Assembly: GCA_016180145.1 (NCBI GenBank)
Contig: JACPBT010000054.1
Location: forward strand, 1 to 7,210
From: Candidatus Woesearchaeota archaeon
Lineage (GTDB): Archaea; Nanobdellota; Nanobdellia; Woesearchaeales; UBA10216
Direction of reading: 5' to 3'
Length of the DNA stretch: 7,210 nucleotides
The notes under the pieces are model-generated. The model ran no database searches. It had not been told where the DNA came from and worked only from the letters and a program-made list of their open reading frames with translations. Below are positions 5,651-7,210 of the stretch, one piece after another. The position numbers and the translations under genes were made by a program. How positions within the stretch are numbered: position 1 is the stretch's first letter; each line of letters begins with the position of its first letter.

Positions 5651-5667
5651 TTTTTTTTGTTTTTTTT
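5651..5667 (+). terminator. U-tract transcription terminator
   Basis: Eight T, one G, one T and seven more T (TTTTTTTTGTTTTTTT) begin 15 bases after the stop codon of the 81-aa gene. Archaeal RNA polymerase terminates at such U-runs without a strong hairpin. The tract insulates radA from upstream transcription. Confidence 0.75.
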
Positions 5668-5668
5668 G

Positions 5669-5698
5669 CTTATGGATAAAAAACTTTATAATGAGGTG
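5669..5698 (+). promoter_or_regulatory. radA promoter region and Shine-Dalgarno site
   Basis: Two A/T elements could serve as TATA box: TTATGGATAAA (about 5670-5680) and the better match CTTTATAAT (5684-5692) with A-rich sequence before it. A Shine-Dalgarno site GAGGTG (5693-5698) lies six bases before the ATG at 5705. If the better TATA match is used, transcription would start near 5715, inside the gene, so the upstream element may be the working one. The exact start is unresolved. Confidence 0.45.
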
Positions 5699-5704
5699 TG
5701 AAAC

Positions 5705-6694
5705 ATGTCAAGGAGACAGGAAGCTATTGTTGTTGAGGAGGAAGGGGTTGTTGAAGTGGGTTCTGAGAATCATGAGTTGGAATCTATTCCGGGTGTTGGT
5801 TCTGTTACTGCGGAGAAGCTTGCCTCGTCAGGCCATGATAACCTGCTTAGCATAGCTGTTTCTTCTCCTAAGGAGCTTGTTGAGCTTGCAGGAGTTACTG
5901 AGGCTACTGCGAGGAAGATGATTCAGTTTGCGAGGGACAAGCTTGAGCTGGGTTTTGAGTCTGGTGAGGATGTTCTTAGGAAGCGTGAGGGTATTGAGAA
6001 GATTCATTCAGGCAGCCAGGCTCTTGATTCCCTTCTTGGCGGCGGTTTTGAAACTCGCGCCATTACAGAGGCGTTTGCGAGTTACGGTTCCGGCAAAACG
6101 CAGATAGGTCATGCGCTTGCTGTGAACTGTCTTAAGCAGTATCCTGATTCTTATGTTATTTTTATTGATACTGAGTCTACTTTTCGTCCTGAGAGGATTG
6201 TTCAGATGTCAAAGGCGGTTGGGCTTGAGCCTCATGATGTTTTGAAGCGCATTAAGATTGCCCGTGCTTTTAATTCTGACCATCAGGTTATATTGGCTGA
6301 GAAGGTTGATGAGCTTGTTAAGCAGGGTTTGAATGTGAAGCTTGTTGTTGTTGACTCTCTTACTGCTCATTTTCGCGCTGAATTCATTGGCAGGGGCACG
6401 CTTGCTGACAGGCAGCAGAAGATTAACAAGCACATGCATACGTTGATGCGCCTTGCCGAGCTTCACAACCTGTGCGTTTACGTTACTAATCAGGTTATGG
6501 CTCGGCCGGATGTTTTCTTCGGCGACCCTACTGAGGCTATTGGGGGGCATATTGTTGCTCACGCCTCCACTTACCGCCTTTACCTGAGGCGTGGGAAGAA
6601 GGGTAGCCGTGTTGCCAAGCTTGTTGACTCGCCTAATCTTCCTGAGGCTGAGGCTGCCTTCTTTATTGATGAGAATGGTTTGAAGGATATTTGA
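5705..6694 (+). CDS. radA: DNA repair and recombination protein RadA
   Basis: This 329-aa archaeal RecA/Rad51-family recombinase forms ATP-dependent filaments on ssDNA and performs strand exchange. An acidic leader (1-25) is followed by a helix-hairpin-helix domain ('LESIPGVGSVTAEKLASSG', 25-43; 'LVELAGVTEATARKMIQFA', 58-76), a linker 'ELGFESGEDVLRKR' (81-94), and the ATPase core ('SGSQALDSLLGGGFETRAITEAF' spans 102-124). Walker A is 'ASYGSGKT' (125-132) and Walker B is 'LVVVDS' (213-218). 'HFRAEFIGRGTLADRQQKIN' (222-241) and the L2-region 'TNQVMARPDVFFGDPTEAIGG' are close to consensus, and the C-terminus 'LVDSPNLPEAEAAFFI' is intact. Length is normal. Two departures stand out: the first P-loop glycine is Ala (A125), and the FxxA polymerisation motif reads F84-E-S-G87. 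The start at ATG 5705 is supported by a GAGGTG Shine-Dalgarno site and the expected N-terminal length. It is monocistronic or followed by the membrane gene. Confidence 0.95.
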   Translation: MSRRQEAIVVEEEGVVEVGSENHELESIPGVGSVTAEKLASSGHDNLLSIAVSSPKELVELAGVTEATARKMIQFARDKLELGFESGEDVLRKREGIEKIHSGSQALDSLLGGGFETRAITEAFASYGSGKTQIGHALAVNCLKQYPDSYVIFIDTESTFRPERIVQMSKAVGLEPHDVLKRIKIARAFNSDHQVILAEKVDELVKQGLNVKLVVVDSLTAHFRAEFIGRGTLADRQQKINKHMHTLMRLAELHNLCVYVTNQVMARPDVFFGDPTEAIGGHIVAHASTYRLYLRRGKKGSRVAKLVDSPNLPEAEAAFFIDENGLKDI

Positions 6695-6702
6695 TGGGAA
6701 GC

Positions 6703-6732
6703 TTGCGTTGTTCGCAATTAATTTGTAATTGC
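6703..6732 (+). repeat. Two overlapping inverted repeats after radA
   Basis: TTGCG-TTGTT-CGCAA (6703-6717) and GCAATTA-ATTTG-TAATTGC (6714-6732) are both perfect, with five-base spacers, and share bases 6714-6717, so as RNA only one can form at a time. They lie between the radA stop and the next TATA box (6753). They could assist radA 3'-end formation or act as an operator for the next gene. There is no T-run, so I do not call a terminator. Confidence 0.4.
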
Positions 6733-6752
6733 TAAAGCCAAATACAGCAATG

Positions 6753-6760
6753 TTTATATA
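6753..6760 (+). promoter_or_regulatory. TATA box of the small membrane protein gene
   Basis: TGTTTATATAAG holds a consensus TTTATATA. Predicted transcription start is near 6783, giving a leader of about 14 bases that contains the Shine-Dalgarno site GAGGTGG (6786-6792), four bases before the ATG at 6797. Confidence 0.7.
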
Positions 6761-6796
6761 AGTTAAAAAAGATTATAGCAAAAAAGAGGTGGCTTG

Positions 6797-7174
6797 ATGG
6801 GTTTGCCTTTATTTTTGGCTGGGGTAGCATTGGCAATTGCAGTAGCCTTGGCAATTTCCTCCTTATTCGCTAAAAAAGGTAGTAAAGAAAATATAAATTC
6901 CCTAGCCACGCTTTTTATTATGCTGGAAATCTTTCTTGTTTTTTTGGCAGCGATAACAGATGACCCTGTGTTTGAAAATATACCTCCTATAGTTCAGATT
7001 GTGGCTTTGGGAGTCAGCGGTATAGCCGGTTTTTGGAAATTAATACTTGTTCCTATTTTTAACAGGTTAACCAAACTTGAGGTAGGTCAGGGCGAAATTA
7101 AGACAGACATATCTAATATAAAAACAGATGTTCATATGATTAAAGAAAGCTTAATTGGCAGAAAGAGCAGGTAA
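6797..7174 (+). CDS. Small membrane protein with three TM helices and a C-terminal coiled coil, unknown function
   Basis: This 125-aa protein is not one I recognise. Hydrophobic segments lie at about 3-25, 35-53 and 63-89. TM1 is followed by a 'KKGSK' basic stretch, which by the positive-inside rule suggests the TM1-TM2 loop is cytoplasmic. Residues 90-120 then form a short coiled coil: I101, I105, I108, V112, I115 and L119 fall on a regular 4-3 spacing, with the related units 'EIKTDISN' and 'IKTDVHMI', and the protein ends in the basic 'GRKSR'. It could oligomerise at the membrane or anchor a partner. The start at ATG 6797 (rather than TTG 6794) is supported by GAGGTGG four bases upstream and a TATA box. 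Codon use (many AAA, ATA, GTA, GCA) differs from the G+T-rich core genes and is closer to the MNT gene, suggesting an accessory gene. A small toxin, holin-like or scaffold role is possible but unsupported. Confidence 0.7.
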   Translation: MGLPLFLAGVALAIAVALAISSLFAKKGSKENINSLATLFIMLEIFLVFLAAITDDPVFENIPPIVQIVALGVSGIAGFWKLILVPIFNRLTKLEVGQGEIKTDISNIKTDVHMIKESLIGRKSR

Positions 7175-7186
7175 TCTCAAGTTAAG

Positions 7187-7194
7187 TTTATAAA
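7187..7194 (+). promoter_or_regulatory. Probable TATA box of a gene beyond the right edge
   Basis: AAGTTTATAAAGG contains TTTATAAA 12 bases after the preceding stop codon. Transcription would begin just outside the window, so the downstream gene cannot be seen. Confidence 0.5.
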
Positions 7195-7210
7195 GGCGGA
7201 TATGATGTTC

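Noticed and set aside
6209..6562. 117-codon minus-strand frame opposite radA
   Set aside because: Covers the conserved RadA ATPase core; composition is a mirror of sense codons.
3605..6734. 11-base word TGTAATTGCTA shared by the regions before RPA (3605-3615) and after radA (6724-6734)
   Set aside because: In a 7.2-kb window several 11-base repeats are expected by chance (about 2.6e7 position pairs against 4.2e6 possible words), and distances to the nearby TATA boxes differ.
1..7210. CRISPR array, tRNA, rRNA, insertion sequence
   Set aside because: No regularly spaced repeats, no tRNA-like T-loop or rRNA signatures, and no transposase or terminal inverted repeats were seen on either strand.

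Overview
The window looks like archaeal chromosome, possibly from a small-genome DPANN-type lineage (the lineage is inference; no rRNA is present). The archaeal call rests on a RadA recombinase with an N-terminal helix-hairpin-helix domain, an archaeal single-polypeptide RPA with a C2CH zinc finger, and TATA-box promoters (TTTATATA, TATAAATA, TTATAAAG, TTTATATA). At least two of these promoters lie about 26 bases before an ATG, which suggests leaderless mRNAs. Other genes carry GGAGG/GAGGTG Shine-Dalgarno sites, so both initiation modes appear to be used.

Layout. (1) Bases 1-719, minus strand: a winged-helix/minimal-nucleotidyltransferase (MNT) protein, overlapped by the start of a second ORF that runs off the left edge and looks like a HEPN protein. 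Together they resemble a HEPN-MNT toxin-antitoxin pair. (2) Bases 837-3593, plus strand: a two-gene unit with a Trm112-like/SAM methyltransferase and, one base later, a polytopic GT-C (ArnT/PMT-like) glycosyltransferase. This fits cell-surface glycan or lipid modification. (3) Bases 3660-5274: RPA followed after 24 bases by a YdjM-family membrane metal-hydrolase. (4) Bases 5281-5667: an elaborate promoter region (three copies of CACTGGACA, an inverted repeat over the TATA box, a possible 10-codon leader ORF) driving an 81-aa protein with an FRAG-x-VSATVW motif, closed by a strong U-tract terminator. (5) Bases 5705-6694: radA. (6) Bases 6753-7174: a small three-helix membrane protein with a C-terminal coiled coil, more A-rich in codon use than the core. 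A further TATA box at 7187-7194 points to a gene beyond the right edge.

The central idea is that regions 3-5 form a single-stranded-DNA/recombination neighbourhood: RPA coats ssDNA, RadA assembles on it, and two poorly characterised proteins (the YdjM-like hydrolase and the 81-aa protein) lie between them. RadA departs from consensus at two functional sites, the first P-loop glycine and the FxxA polymerisation motif. The genes from 875 to 6694 have a very G+T-rich coding strand (GTT, CTT, GGT, GAT codons), while both flanking units are A-richer, consistent with a conserved core flanked by accessory genes. No tRNA, rRNA, CRISPR array or insertion sequence was recognised, and no gene-free stretch exceeds about 155 bases.
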